From the NCBI RefSeq assembly GCF_003419895.1, contig NZ_QPMM01000014.1, forward strand, positions 124,001 through 188,000: a stretch of DNA of 64,000 bases. The letters run 5' to 3'. This DNA is from Chitinophaga silvatica (GTDB lineage Bacteria > Bacteroidota > Bacteroidia > Chitinophagales > Chitinophagaceae). Below are positions 18,331 to 28,315 of this stretch, piece after piece (the stretch's first letter is position 1; the number at the start of each line of letters is the position of its first letter). The position numbers were made by a program, and so were the translations under genes. The notes under the pieces were generated by a model that was given only the letters and a program-made list of their open reading frames with translations, was not told the DNA's origin and did not search any database.

Positions 18331-21300
18331 ATGAATTTTCTGTCAACCAAACCATTGTCGGTTATGAGAATGACTGCCATCTTGTTGCTAGCCACTGCAT
18401 TGCAGGTAAGTGCTAGCACCTCGGCTCAGGAGGTAAATCTGAGTGTGCGAAAGATGCCGCTGGAAAAAGTATTTACTGCCCTGGGAAAGCAAACTGGTTA
18501 CGCCTTTTTTTGGGACCAGCAACAGATCAATGCTATTCAACCTGTTAGCGTGAATTTGCACAATGTATCTTTGAAGGTTGCATTGAACACCTGCTTGTCG
18601 GGTGTTCCTCTAACCTATGAATTAATAGAAGCTGGAAAAACAGTTTTTATTCGCCGACGTAGTGTTGAGTCTGCACCTGAAGCTCCGATACAGCAATTAA
18701 TAACCGTTTCAGGGCATGTTGGCGGCGAATCCGGTCCTCTTAATGGTGTGAGTATCATTGTTAAGGGAACCCGAAAAGGTACCAGTTCGGATGATCGTGG
18801 TGAATTTATCTTAAGAGATGTAGACCCTCGCGCTGTACTTGTATTCAGCATGATTGGTTTCCAGGAACAGGAAGTATCGGTACAGGGTAAAACCTCCCTG
18901 CGAGTTTTTATGAAGGTAAAAACACAACAGGTGAATGAAGTACTTGTAACTACCGGTATCTTCACCCGCCGTAAAGAAAGTTTTACTGGTGATGCAGCAA
19001 CCTATACGGGTGAACAACTAAACAGAGTTGGTAATCAGAACGTATTGCAAAGCCTGAAATCTCTCGACCCCGCCTTTATTGTTATAGATAATAACATCGC
19101 TGGTTCCAACCCCAATGTTATGCCCAATATGATGTTGCAGGGGAAATCAAGCATTATCGGAACTACAGATAAATATTCTACAGATCCCAATCAACCTTTA
19201 TTTATACTTGATGGTTTTGCCACTACAGTAGACAGAATAATCGGATTGGATATGAACCGTGTAGCTTCTGTTACTGTGTTGAAAGATGCAGCATCTACAG
19301 CAATATACGGCTCAAGAGCTGCTAACGGAGTTATCGTTATTGAAACCAAACAACCGGTAGCCGGAAGAATGAACGTTTCTGCTACTTTTGATAACACTAC
19401 TTCGTTTGCCGACCTCCGTGATTATAATATGATGAATGCAGCAGAGAAACTGGAGTTTGAAAGACTTGCAAATGCATTCACGAAATCCCTGGATAATGCA
19501 CCAACATATTACCAGCTAAATGAAAGATATACAAAACATTTAAATGATGTGTTGGGGGGTGTAGATACCTATTGGATGGGTTATCCTATTCATAAATCTG
19601 TGCTGGCCAACTCATACAGTGTTCAGGCCAGTGGTGGTGATACCCGCTTCAGATACGGTTTGGGAGGAAAATACAGAGATGAGCCAGGAGTAATGATTGG
19701 TTCAGAAAGAAAGTCAATTGGTGCGAATGTGGACCTGACTTACAGAACTTCAAAATTCAATTTCTCCAATCGTATTTATATGGATACCTATAAGGCAAAA
19801 GAATCGCCTTATGGTTCATTCAAAGACTTTGTAAATACTATCCCATATTATAAACCAACAAACGATGAATTCCTGGAGGTAAAATCTGATTTGTATAGCG
19901 GCCAGGATGTTCTTGTATGGAATCCTTTATTTCAGGCAAAGCTGCCGAAGAAAGACGAAACAAGAAACTTCAATATCACCAACCAGATCCAATCTTATTA
20001 CATGATCACCGATCAGTTTAAGGTGGAAGCAAAATTAAATCTCGGATATTCTACCAGTGAGCATGAAATCTATAAATCCCCAAGGATGAAAGAATTTGCT
20101 CAAAAGGAATTTACAGCAAAAGGATTGTATTCAAACGATCATTCCAGGAACTTTAATTATGAAGGATACTTACAAGCGAGTTATGGTAAGACCTGGGAAA
20201 GTGGACATGAAATGAATTTTGTTCCGGGTTTTAACTTCGATGGAAGTAAAATCATAGGAAACGTATATAGTGCTGTTGGTTTCCCGGAAGTAGATCAAAT
20301 CTCTCCCTCCTTTGCAAATGGTTATCCAATTGGCGGAACTCCGGAATATAGCTCTGTTCAGAAACGTTCGGTTAGTGGATTTTTAAATGCTTACTATGGG
20401 TACAAGAGAAAGTACATGGTTGATTTTGATTATCGCAGAGATGGATCTTCCATTTTTGGCTCCAACAGAAGGTTTACGGATACCTGGACTTTCGGCGCGG
20501 CCTGGAACCTACATAATGAGAATTTCATAAAATCACAGAGTTGGATTAGTTTCTTGAAATTAAGGGCAAGTATTGGTAATCCGGGTAATCAAAGTTTTGG
20601 TTCCTATAACTCCTTCACTACCTATGGCTATAATAAAGGTGCCTTAAACTCTTATGGAATGGGAATGTTGGCATTAGCCTGGGGAAATCCGGATCTTGAT
20701 TGGCAAAAAACCTTAAAGAAAACCATAGGTCTTGATACCAGGTTACTGCACGAAAGAATTTCATTAGTGGTGAATGTTTACGACAACGTTACTGATCCGC
20801 TGATTGTGGATATAGGTGCTGCTCCCTCCACAGGAAGTACTCAACGTATGTTCAATATCGGAAATTCTACCACCAAAGGATTTGATTTTACAATTTCAGG
20901 AGTTGTAGTGCAAAATGAACGGGATCGCTTTTATGTCAGGCTAAACCTGATGGGTAAACGTGAAAGTACTGTATATGGAGGGCTTGGTAATGCATTGGAT
21001 GCACTGAATAGAAAAAATCAGAATGTATTTGATACCAAAGGTGCGAATCACGATTACTCTCAGATTAGCCTTAACCTGCAACGCTACCTGGATGGAGGAC
21101 ATCCCGATGACCTGTGGGCTGTTCAATCTATGGGAATAGACCCCGGAACTGGTAGAGAACTTTTTCTTTCGAAAGATGGACAACTGACCTACAATTATGA
21201 TGTTGCGAATATTGTAAAAGTAGGAAATTCGATGCCGCTCATGCAGGGCGTTGGTGGTATCAGTGTGCAGTACAAGGGATTTAATATGAATATGGGATTA

Positions 21301-21729
21301 AGATATATGTTACAATCCCAGCAGTTTAATAACGGTGCATTTTCCAAAGTAGAAAACCTGACAAGAGATCAGGTGTATAATCAAAACCTCGACAAACGTG
21401 CATTGTATGAAAAATGGAAAAGGGTAGGAGGTGTTGCGCAATTCTCCAAAATTCCGGATCTGACATATGCCTCTGGATCAGGTGCCAACTGGGATGCAGT
21501 GAGAATGTCTTCTCGCTTTATTCAGGAAGAAAATACATTAAGTGGTGAAACTTTCTCTGCAGGTTATAATTTTTATCAGTCTGCATTTCTGAAGAAATTG
21601 AGTCTGCAAGGATTAAACCTGACTGCATACATGAACGATATTTTCCGCATTTCAAATATTAAACGCGAAAGAGGTATAGATTATCCTTATGCCAGATCTT
21701 TTTCTTTTAAGGTAAATGCTACTTTCTAA
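18331..21729 (+). CDS. SusC/RagA TonB-linked outer-membrane transporter with STN domain
   Basis: 1132 aa. Signal peptide to about residue 34 (ATALQVSASTSAQ); STN domain about 35-108 (VNLSVRKMPLEKVFTALGKQ); carboxypeptidase-like domain about 130-205 (VSGHVGGESGPLNGVSIIVK); NEVLVTTGIFTRRKESFTGD at the start of the plug; plug motifs LFILDGFATTVDRIIGLDMN, VTVLKDAASTAIYGSRAANG; barrel to the C-terminal SFKVNATF. It imports the ligand of locus 2 and signals it to FecR. Ligand unknown; no degradative enzyme is linked. Confidence 0.94.
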   Translation: MNFLSTKPLSVMRMTAILLLATALQVSASTSAQEVNLSVRKMPLEKVFTALGKQTGYAFFWDQQQINAIQPVSVNLHNVSLKVALNTCLSGVPLTYELIEAGKTVFIRRRSVESAPEAPIQQLITVSGHVGGESGPLNGVSIIVKGTRKGTSSDDRGEFILRDVDPRAVLVFSMIGFQEQEVSVQGKTSLRVFMKVKTQQVNEVLVTTGIFTRRKESFTGDAATYTGEQLNRVGNQNVLQSLKSLDPAFIVIDNNIAGSNPNVMPNMMLQGKSSIIGTTDKYSTDPNQPLFILDGFATTVDRIIGLDMNRVASVTVLKDAASTAIYGSRAANGVIVIETKQPVAGRMNVSATFDNTTSFADLRDYNMMNAAEKLEFERLANAFTKSLDNAPTYYQLNERYTKHLNDVLGGVDTYWMGYPIHKSVLANSYSVQASGGDTRFRYGLGGKYRDEPGVMIGSERKSIGANVDLTYRTSKFNFSNRIYMDTYKAKESPYGSFKDFVNTIPYYKPTNDEFLEVKSDLYSGQDVLVWNPLFQAKLPKKDETRNFNITNQIQSYYMITDQFKVEAKLNLGYSTSEHEIYKSPRMKEFAQKEFTAKGLYSNDHSRNFNYEGYLQASYGKTWESGHEMNFVPGFNFDGSKIIGNVYSAVGFPEVDQISPSFANGYPIGGTPEYSSVQKRSVSGFLNAYYGYKRKYMVDFDYRRDGSSIFGSNRRFTDTWTFGAAWNLHNENFIKSQSWISFLKLRASIGNPGNQSFGSYNSFTTYGYNKGALNSYGMGMLALAWGNPDLDWQKTLKKTIGLDTRLLHERISLVVNVYDNVTDPLIVDIGAAPSTGSTQRMFNIGNSTTKGFDFTISGVVVQNERDRFYVRLNLMGKRESTVYGGLGNALDALNRKNQNVFDTKGANHDYSQISLNLQRYLDGGHPDDLWAVQSMGIDPGTGRELFLSKDGQLTYNYDVANIVKVGNSMPLMQGVGGISVQYKGFNMNMGLRYMLQSQQFNNGAFSKVENLTRDQVYNQNLDKRALYEKWKRVGGVAQFSKIPDLTYASGSGANWDAVRMSSRFIQEENTLSGETFSAGYNFYQSAFLKKLSLQGLNLTAYMNDIFRISNIKRERGIDYPYARSFSFKVNATF

Positions 21730-21743
21730 AGTTATACTGTTAA

Positions 21744-23183
21744 ATGAAAGTTATGAACAAAGTATTTAAAAATATATGCTTGGCCGTAGGTTTAATCACT
21801 ACTGTAAGCTCCTGTGGTAAATACCTGGATGTTAAGCCAGAAACAAGTGTATTGGAAGAAGAAGCGTTTAAGTCAGCCGCCGGGTTTCAGACGGCTTTAA
21901 ATGGCGTTTATCTTCAGTTGAGTTCATATGATATGTATGGAGGTAAAATGCATATGGCTTTCCCTGAATTATTAGGGCAAAGATATTATCAGACTAGTTC
22001 TAGTTCCTACTATTCAATTGCCAGCTTAAATTATGCTGAAAAGAAAACGAAGGATATGGCGGCTGACTATTGGAATAATAATTATAAGTTGATTGCAAAT
22101 CTTAATAACATCCTGGATCATTTACCTGGGCGTAAAAATTTGTTTGCTGAAAATGATTATAATACAATATTCGGAGAAGTCCTGGCATTGAGAACTTTCC
22201 TGCATTTTGATCTGCTGAGAGTCTTTGGGCCTGTATTTAATACCAGTGACTCTGTTAAATCATATATCCCTTATTACAGTTGGCGTTCTGCAGAAGCACG
22301 GCCTTATCTGCCGGCTAATCAGATTACTGATAGCTTACAAGGTGATATTACTGCTGCGTTAAAATATCTTAAATCTGATAATATTATTAAAGGAGCTGCC
22401 AGCCCTACCGATTTGGGATTTCCTTTACGTAAGACAAGGTTCAATTATTATGCAGCGAAAGCTTTACAGGCAAGAATGTTGCTTTACCGGAATGATAAGG
22501 CTGGCGCTTTTGAAGCAGCCAAAGAAGTCATAAATATACAGCCAACGCTTTTCCCATTCTCAGGGAAAAATGCAGCGGATGTTCAAAATGATCCGTCGCT
22601 ATTGGGTGACTGCCTTACATATCTGGAAAATACTAAATTACCTGTATCATACGATAACCTATTTGTATATACACTGGACGCTTCAGCTTTACTGGCACCA
22701 CGTCAGGAAGTTCTGGCGGTAATTTATCCGGAAACAGGTGATGCAAGGATGCAAACTGCAGTGTGGCGACCGGCTTCAGATGGTTCAAAGAGTGTTTGTT
22801 TTTATAAATATGCACCGATATACAGACAAAGTGGGTCTGTTAAATATCAGGTGAATATTGGTGTGCCTCTAATAAGGGCATCTGAGTGTTACCTAATTGC
22901 TGCGGAGGCTGATCCTGATCCTTTAGATGCAGTAAAATACCTGGATGTGGTAAGAGTAGCAAGGAATATACTGCCAACATTGGCAAATGCTACTTTAAGA
23001 ACTGAACTGACTAAAGAGTATAGAAGAGAATTTTTTGGAGAAGGACAAATGTTCTTTTACTATAAGAGAATTAACTCTGCTACTATGCCTAATAGTTCCA
23101 GTACTAGCACAACGGCAACTATTTCTATGAATAGTACTAAATACATAGTGCCAATTCCGGATGATGAACAACTAGCTCATTAA
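21744..23183 (+). CDS. RagB/SusD-family nutrient-binding outer-membrane lipoprotein
   Basis: 479 aa. Lipobox TTVSSC (Cys24) then GKYLDVKPETSVLEEEAFKS, a typical SusD beginning. Further family features are EVLALRTFLHFDLLRVFGPV, AAKALQARMLLYRNDKAGAF and the C-terminal REFFGEGQMFFYYKR with IVPIPDDE. It caps the SusC partner encoded 14 nt upstream and captures the ligand on the cell surface. Confidence 0.93.
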   Translation: MKVMNKVFKNICLAVGLITTVSSCGKYLDVKPETSVLEEEAFKSAAGFQTALNGVYLQLSSYDMYGGKMHMAFPELLGQRYYQTSSSSYYSIASLNYAEKKTKDMAADYWNNNYKLIANLNNILDHLPGRKNLFAENDYNTIFGEVLALRTFLHFDLLRVFGPVFNTSDSVKSYIPYYSWRSAEARPYLPANQITDSLQGDITAALKYLKSDNIIKGAASPTDLGFPLRKTRFNYYAAKALQARMLLYRNDKAGAFEAAKEVINIQPTLFPFSGKNAADVQNDPSLLGDCLTYLENTKLPVSYDNLFVYTLDASALLAPRQEVLAVIYPETGDARMQTAVWRPASDGSKSVCFYKYAPIYRQSGSVKYQVNIGVPLIRASECYLIAAEADPDPLDAVKYLDVVRVARNILPTLANATLRTELTKEYRREFFGEGQMFFYYKRINSATMPNSSSTSTTATISMNSTKYIVPIPDDEQLAH

Positions 23184-23208
23184 TTTATTCACCTAACTAC
23201 GTAAAGAA

Positions 23209-24084
23209 ATGAAAAAGTTTTATATACTAACGTTGATGGCAGTTTTGGGGTCTATGAGCTTTCATAGTTGTAAGAAAGAACCATTAATGACTTTTAGAGC
23301 CGAGAATAGTGTTTATTTTAAAAGTAATACAGAATACATCTACATTGGAGTGAGAAATGAAAAGGGTATATACATAATGGATACCTATAACTATTCTGCA
23401 ATTGATACCCTGCCAATGGATACAATGTATGCCAACTTCAAATATTATAATGATACTTCCAGTGTTATTCGTATGAATCTTGAAGTAAATGCTATGGGGG
23501 ATACAAGTAGCCAGGACAGAACATTTGCAATTGAAGTAGATCCTTCAAGTACCTTATCTTCAGATCTCTTTTATATAGATCCGGCAACCTGTAAAATTCC
23601 TCATGGTAGATTATCTGTATCAGTGCCATTGTACTTTAAACGAAATGCAAGCCTGGTTAAAGAATATAAATTTCTGACTTTTAATTTGAAGGCAAATGAA
23701 AATTTCTTTATCAATTATAAAGGAGAGTTTTCAACAAATTATAAAACTAAATACAAGTCAGTCCTGAGCCGTACCTACGCAATAGCAGACAAGATTCCAA
23801 GACCTACTTGGTGGGGAGTTTCTCCAACTTCTATTGGAACTTCCTGTTTTGCTGCTTTTTCTATTGCAAAAGTTCAGTTTCTAATGCGTGAATTACAAAT
23901 ACCTTTTACCATGTTTCTATCGAATTCTCCGGATGTAAGCCTCATACTCGGATTGGCGCAGAAGTACAATTGTTTTCTGGCAGAACGCCGGAAAGCAGGG
24001 CATCCTGTAATGGATATAGATGATGAAACAGGTAAGGAGTTTGAGATGAAATCAAGCAGCAGCGGAGGTTCGCTTTGCGACTAG
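23209..24084 (+). CDS. DUF4843-family lipoprotein
   Basis: 291 aa. Lipobox SFHSC (Cys21) followed by KKEPLMTFRAENSVYFKSNT, the style of DUF4843 proteins, which accompany SusCD pairs in Bacteroidota. The middle shows a beta-rich pattern (RTFAIEVDPSSTLSSDLFYI, RLSVSVPLYFKRNASLVKEY). It is probably an outer-membrane-attached accessory binding protein of the locus 2 complex. The function of the family is not established; assignment rests on order (SusC, SusD, DUF4843, PKD-like) and the N-terminal motif. Confidence 0.8.
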   Translation: MKKFYILTLMAVLGSMSFHSCKKEPLMTFRAENSVYFKSNTEYIYIGVRNEKGIYIMDTYNYSAIDTLPMDTMYANFKYYNDTSSVIRMNLEVNAMGDTSSQDRTFAIEVDPSSTLSSDLFYIDPATCKIPHGRLSVSVPLYFKRNASLVKEYKFLTFNLKANENFFINYKGEFSTNYKTKYKSVLSRTYAIADKIPRPTWWGVSPTSIGTSCFAAFSIAKVQFLMRELQIPFTMFLSNSPDVSLILGLAQKYNCFLAERRKAGHPVMDIDDETGKEFEMKSSSSGGSLCD

Positions 24085-24114
24085 TATCATTTATTCAATT
24101 GCAAAACTTGTATC

Positions 24115-25743
24115 ATGAAATCAATCAACAAAATATTGTATGCTGGTCTTTGCTTCACTGGTTTACTCAGTAGTGGATGCTATAAAGATTTAGGTAATTA
24201 TAATTATAAAGAGGTCAATAACTTTATTATAGATAGCTTTCCTCCTTCATTGTTTGTTTACCAATTCGATACCCTCAAAATAAACCCTAAGATTGCCGGT
24301 ACACTTGAGCAGGCAAATTATGACGATACAGCAAGATTTAAATATCGTTGGGTTTTAGGTACTGCTAATACAAGTACGAGCTACCCTGGTACCATCATTG
24401 GTACCAGTCGGGTGCTTAATGCGAGAATCACACCAAGCCCGGGCCCATATGGATTGTATTTTGAAATGACCGACAAAAAAACTGGTCAGATTTTTATGCA
24501 ACGAAATACAAATCTTACTATTGGTTCTTCTACCTATGAAGGTTGGATTTTATTCAGCGATGTTAAAGGAAATGCGCAGCTGGATATGATCAATTATATT
24601 AATGGAGAAACAATGATTACCAGAGATATACTCTCCCAATCTCCTGAAATTCCCAAGCCATTAAAAGGACCAAGAAAAGTAGCATACATTAATAGTGGTA
24701 CACTAAATGCAATTCCACCTCCTTACCATGCGAAGTCTTATGGTAATATAGATAAAGAGTGGATTTATATCACTACAGATCAGGGTGGATGGAAGTTGCG
24801 CAACGATTATTTCTTTACCCAGGGGGCCTGGAACAATGTGAAGGAATTGGTATCATCAGTTCGTGACAGCGCCGGTTTTAAACCCCTTTATCACGGAAAT
24901 GGTGAGTCAAATAACAGTATTCAGGATGTTTACATGGTTGATGAAAACAATGATATTTATGAACGCAACCCATTCCGATATTATGTATTACCAATAAACA
25001 GGGTGTTGAGTGAAGGAGCTTTCAGAGCCGCACCATTTATTGGAAGAGCATATACTTATTCATGGCAACATAATACAGTATTTTATGATATTGATCGTAA
25101 ACGCTTCCTGCGCTCGTATCCCGAAAGCGGATACTGCACACAGATTCCTACTACACAGGGAATTCAGTTGTTCGATTTTAATCAGGTAGGAATGGATATG
25201 GTATTCATGAGAAGTATGGATGAGATTAATCTAACCTATGCATTGATGAAGGATGCCTCAAATACATATTGGTTGCTTACTTTTGATGCAAGAAATGAAG
25301 TCACCCAGAATGTGAAAATTAAAGTAACAAGTCCGGAAATTGATAAGGCAAAGTTCTTTACTATTGATAAAACCACTGGTGTATTTTACTATGCTACCGA
25401 TAGTAAGGTATATGCCATCAACAAGGATTTTCCCAACACTTATTATCAAGTTTTGGATGTAGGTAACAGAAAAATTTCCTGGATGGATGAACATCAGTTC
25501 TCCAAAGGTTATTATTCCTATAATGGGGATATTAATTATGTAAGAAATACAACGAATCGTGAACCTTTCATTGCCAACTGGATTGGAGTAGCCACTTATG
25601 ATCCGGGCAACCTGGAATACGGAACCGGTAATATTACATTTTACTATGCGAAGGATTATCTGACAGCTCAATCTTCCTTTGTGAAAAAGGATGAGTATAA
25701 AGGATTCGGAAAAATAGTTAGTGTATCTTATAGAGAAAGATAA
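24115..25743 (+). CDS. PKD-like-family lipoprotein
   Basis: 542 aa. Lipobox LLSSGC (Cys22), then YKDLGNYNYKEVNNF, the characteristic start of the PKD-like family that follows DUF4843 genes in SusCD operons. An Ig/PKD-like domain occupies about 35-140 and a larger beta-propeller-like part follows (EGWILFSDVKGNAQLDMINY near 142). Likely a surface ligand-binding or structural partner of SusC/SusD in locus 2; no catalytic motif seen. It is the last gene and is followed by a bidirectional terminator. Confidence 0.8.
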   Translation: MKSINKILYAGLCFTGLLSSGCYKDLGNYNYKEVNNFIIDSFPPSLFVYQFDTLKINPKIAGTLEQANYDDTARFKYRWVLGTANTSTSYPGTIIGTSRVLNARITPSPGPYGLYFEMTDKKTGQIFMQRNTNLTIGSSTYEGWILFSDVKGNAQLDMINYINGETMITRDILSQSPEIPKPLKGPRKVAYINSGTLNAIPPPYHAKSYGNIDKEWIYITTDQGGWKLRNDYFFTQGAWNNVKELVSSVRDSAGFKPLYHGNGESNNSIQDVYMVDENNDIYERNPFRYYVLPINRVLSEGAFRAAPFIGRAYTYSWQHNTVFYDIDRKRFLRSYPESGYCTQIPTTQGIQLFDFNQVGMDMVFMRSMDEINLTYALMKDASNTYWLLTFDARNEVTQNVKIKVTSPEIDKAKFFTIDKTTGVFYYATDSKVYAINKDFPNTYYQVLDVGNRKISWMDEHQFSKGYYSYNGDINYVRNTTNREPFIANWIGVATYDPGNLEYGTGNITFYYAKDYLTAQSSFVKKDEYKGFGKIVSVSYRER

Positions 25744-25763
25744 TAATATTTGAAATTAACCAT

Positions 25764-25799
25764 AAAAAAGCACTGGGTTTTATAGCCCAGTGCTTTTTT
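25764..25799. terminator. Bidirectional terminator between locus 2 and the SDR gene
   Basis: A perfect 14-bp stem (AAAAAAGCACTGGG / CCCAGTGCTTTTTT) with an 8-nt loop has T-runs on both strands, serving the + strand operon and the convergent - strand SDR gene. Confidence 0.88.
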
Positions 25800-25811
25800 G
25801 TAATAGTTTAA

Positions 25812-26570
25812 TTACTTCGCTGTCTGACCGCCATCAATAACATATTGTGCTCCCGTAATAAACTGACTGTCGTCGGAGCCGAGGAATAGCACGAGTTTGG
25901 CGATTTCAATTGGTTTGGCATACCTGCCCAGTGGAATTCCTGCGGCAAAGGATTTTTGCATTTCCTCAGGTCTTCCTGGTTCATAACCGGCTTCAATAGA
26001 GCGCATCATACGATTATCGACCGGTGAAGGGTGAATAGAATTTACACGAATTTTACGTGCTGCAGCTTCTAGAGCAGCTGTTCTCATAATACCTATGGTG
26101 GCATGTTTGCTGGTTACATAAGCAATGAAATTTGGAGAACCTCCCAAACCTGCTACGGAGGATGTGATAATCATACTTCCTCCGTCATTCATCAGTGGTA
26201 AAACATATTTGCAACCCAGAAATACCCCTTTTACATTCACAGCCATTACTTTATCAAAAACATCTTCAGGAAAATCAACAATGGGCTTTACAATACCTTC
26301 TATACCTGCGTTATTGAAGAAGATATCTATTTTGCCAAATTTCTTGGCTGCTTCCTTCGCATATCTCTCTACTTCCTTCCCCTGGGTCACATCTGCTGCA
26401 ACATAGGCAGCATTGCTTCCCAACTCACTTACAGCCTGTTTCAACGATTCTTCATTTAGATCTACCAACACAACTTTTGCTCCTTCGTCTATAAATAGTT
26501 TGGCAGTGGTTTTTCCGATGCTGCCAGCTCCTCCGGTAATGAGGGCAACTTTGTTCTCCAATCTTTTCAT
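25812..26570 (-). CDS. SDR-family NAD(P)-dependent oxidoreductase
   Basis: 252 aa on the - strand. Classical SDR pattern: nucleotide-binding TGGAGSIG at 12-19, acidic residue after beta-2 (VDLNEES) which suggests NAD rather than NADP, NNAG at 86-89, catalytic Ser138 (ITSSVAG), Tyr151 and Lys155 (YVTSK), and the C-terminal FLGSDDSQFITGAQYVIDGG. Closest in style to glucose 1-dehydrogenase / 3-oxoacyl-reductase-like SDRs; the real substrate cannot be read from the sequence. It is a single gene, divergent from the GNAT gene with an 81-bp shared upstream region. Confidence 0.92.
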   Translation of the reverse strand: MKRLENKVALITGGAGSIGKTTAKLFIDEGAKVVLVDLNEESLKQAVSELGSNAAYVAADVTQGKEVERYAKEAAKKFGKIDIFFNNAGIEGIVKPIVDFPEDVFDKVMAVNVKGVFLGCKYVLPLMNDGGSMIITSSVAGLGGSPNFIAYVTSKHATIGIMRTAALEAAARKIRVNSIHPSPVDNRMMRSIEAGYEPGRPEEMQKSFAAGIPLGRYAKPIEIAKLVLFLGSDDSQFITGAQYVIDGGQTAK

Positions 26571-26651
26571 ATAGATTTTTTTTGTTGATTATATGAATGT
26601 CGTACGCCTTTTTAACAAGTAGCAGACAGGAATGTTTACTATATTTAGCGA

Positions 26652-27338
26652 ATGAATGATGCTTTACTGAATAATCCTGTCTGGTCAGCCCTAACCACCG
26701 AACAGGCATCTTTTGCCAGAGGAGGGGAAATATTTAAAAGATTTCAGCCTGGAGTACTGTCTTTTGCGGCTTGCCAACATCCGGAAACCGATAATCCAGC
26801 TACTTTAGAACCTTGGTTAGAAGAAAATGAAACATTTTATCTGGTAGGTAAATTACCCGAAATCCCTTCAAAATGGCATATTATTAATACACTGCCTTGC
26901 GCGCAAATGGTGTTAACAGAATTGAACACAGATCTAAAATTTTCCGATCTCCCGATTAGAAGGTTAGGAGAGAAAGACAGCACTGAAATGTTTGAGTTGA
27001 TTAACAGCATTCAACCCGGATATTATTTCAAAAACACTCATAAGCTAGGTTCATATTTTGGTATCCACCTGGATGGAAAATTAGTGGCGATGGCAGGTGA
27101 AAGAATGAAGCTTGCTGGTTTTACAGAGCTCAGTGCTATCTGTACGCATCCGGATTATAGAGGGAGGGGATTAGCACAACAACTGATAGTTGCCTTATGT
27201 GAGGAACACAGGCAGTCTGGTAGCACTTCTTTCCTTCATGTTGCTACCGCTAATACTGGTGCGATTAAACTATATGAACATATGGGATTCAGACATCGTA
27301 CCGAAATCAATTTTACGAAATTACGTATAGGAGTATAA
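26652..27338 (+). CDS. GNAT-family N-acetyltransferase
   Basis: 228 aa. The C-terminal half (about 100-225) carries the GNAT fold with the acetyl-CoA loop CTHPDYRGRGLAQQL (R170-G-R-G), preceded by beta-4 ELSAI and followed by LHVATANTGAIKLYEHMGFR. The N-terminal 100 residues are less typical, as in FR47-like members. It should transfer an acetyl group from acetyl-CoA to an amine; the acceptor is unknown. A hairpin overlaps its stop codon. Confidence 0.88.
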   Translation: MNDALLNNPVWSALTTEQASFARGGEIFKRFQPGVLSFAACQHPETDNPATLEPWLEENETFYLVGKLPEIPSKWHIINTLPCAQMVLTELNTDLKFSDLPIRRLGEKDSTEMFELINSIQPGYYFKNTHKLGSYFGIHLDGKLVAMAGERMKLAGFTELSAICTHPDYRGRGLAQQLIVALCEEHRQSGSTSFLHVATANTGAIKLYEHMGFRHRTEINFTKLRIGV

Positions 27339-27350
27339 CTACTCCTATAC
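27325..27350 (+). terminator. Hairpin over the stop codon of the GNAT gene
   Basis: A perfect 11-bp stem GTATAGGAGTA / TACTCCTATAC with the TAA stop codon in its loop. No proper T-run follows (ATTTCGTTG), so termination is uncertain. The remainder of the gap to 27702 is AT-rich; no ORF or convincing full promoter was seen, although TATTTTTG at 27365 fits the Bacteroidota -7 motif without a matching -33. Confidence 0.4.
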
Positions 27351-27702
27351 ATTTCGTTGATCTGTATTTTTGTGAAATACAATATGATTATGTAGAAATA
27401 CTTTAGATCAAACGTACAAATACGTAATTTGAAAAAATTCTTTTTGTGTATGTTGCTATTTCAAAATTATTTTCTACTTTTATTTCAACTTATCGACTGT
27501 TTGATGAGACAAATTAAATAGGATCATAGATTAACTCCTTAATAAACGAAAAACCATATAGAATAGCCGTATTTAGTAGTTCCCCAAGGTAATAATGGAG
27601 TGCTGTTTGTCAGTTAATTTACCCTTTATTTCCAGTATGATAAGTAAATTTTCAGTGTAGATTAGTATCGTGTAAAGACAACCCCTTTAATTTTCTTTTG
27701 TT

Positions 27703-28308
27703 ATGATTTTCCAGGCAATGGAACTAATCAGGCAGAATGTAAATGCATTTGTTGCATCTGCTATTCCGCTAAATAATCCTGAACCAGTAGTTCTGGGTAA
27801 TATCGCCTTTGCTACGCCTGATAATCCTGCAACTGTGTTGGTAGATGAATCAGCACAGGTATATATGACCATGGTTAATGTGGAGGAAGAAGCCACCTAT
27901 AGAAATCTGGCAGCTGTCAGACAAAGTGAAATTCGACCAATGGCCTATGTTAATCCCCCAATTTATCTGAATATTTTTATTCTGTTTTCTGCTAATCATA
28001 AAGACTATAGCACGGCACTTAAAGTACTGGGATTGATTCTGCAATTTCTGCAGGGAAATAGAACCTTTTCTATCTCTCAAACACCGGTTGCTGCAACTGG
28101 TGTATTCACCAACCCCGGTGCTGCTGAAAATGATATCAAAATAACTTTAGACCTCATGAGCCTTACTTTCGAACAAGTCAACTACCTCTGGGGATCACTG
28201 GGCGGAAAACAACAACCGTTCCTACTATTTAAAGCGCGGCAAATTGAAATTGATGCTGCAAGAATGACCGCAACAGGGCAGCCTATTTCTGAAATAATGA
28301 TCAATTAA
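27703..28308 (+). CDS. DUF4255 / Pvc16-like tail cap (terminator) protein of an eCIS
   Basis: 201 aa. The family begins as here (MIFQAMELIRQNVNAFV) and contains NIFILFSANHKDYSTALKVL and the signature DLMSLTFEQVNYLWGSLGGK, with a final hydrophobic LLFKARQIEI. DUF4255 proteins correspond to Pvc16/Afp16, which cap the distal end of sheath and tube and fix particle length. It is the first gene of the injection-system cluster. The start at 27703 agrees with family N-termini; the Met at 27718 is less likely. Absence of a signal peptide fits cytoplasmic assembly. Confidence 0.88.
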   Translation: MIFQAMELIRQNVNAFVASAIPLNNPEPVVLGNIAFATPDNPATVLVDESAQVYMTMVNVEEEATYRNLAAVRQSEIRPMAYVNPPIYLNIFILFSANHKDYSTALKVLGLILQFLQGNRTFSISQTPVAATGVFTNPGAAENDIKITLDLMSLTFEQVNYLWGSLGGKQQPFLLFKARQIEIDAARMTATGQPISEIMIN

Positions 28309-28315
28309 TAAGGAT

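Noticed and set aside
27365..27372. TATTTTTG as promoter -7 element of the eCIS cluster
   Set aside because: It fits TAnnTTTG, but no TTTG lies at the expected -33 distance and the gene starts 330 nt later.
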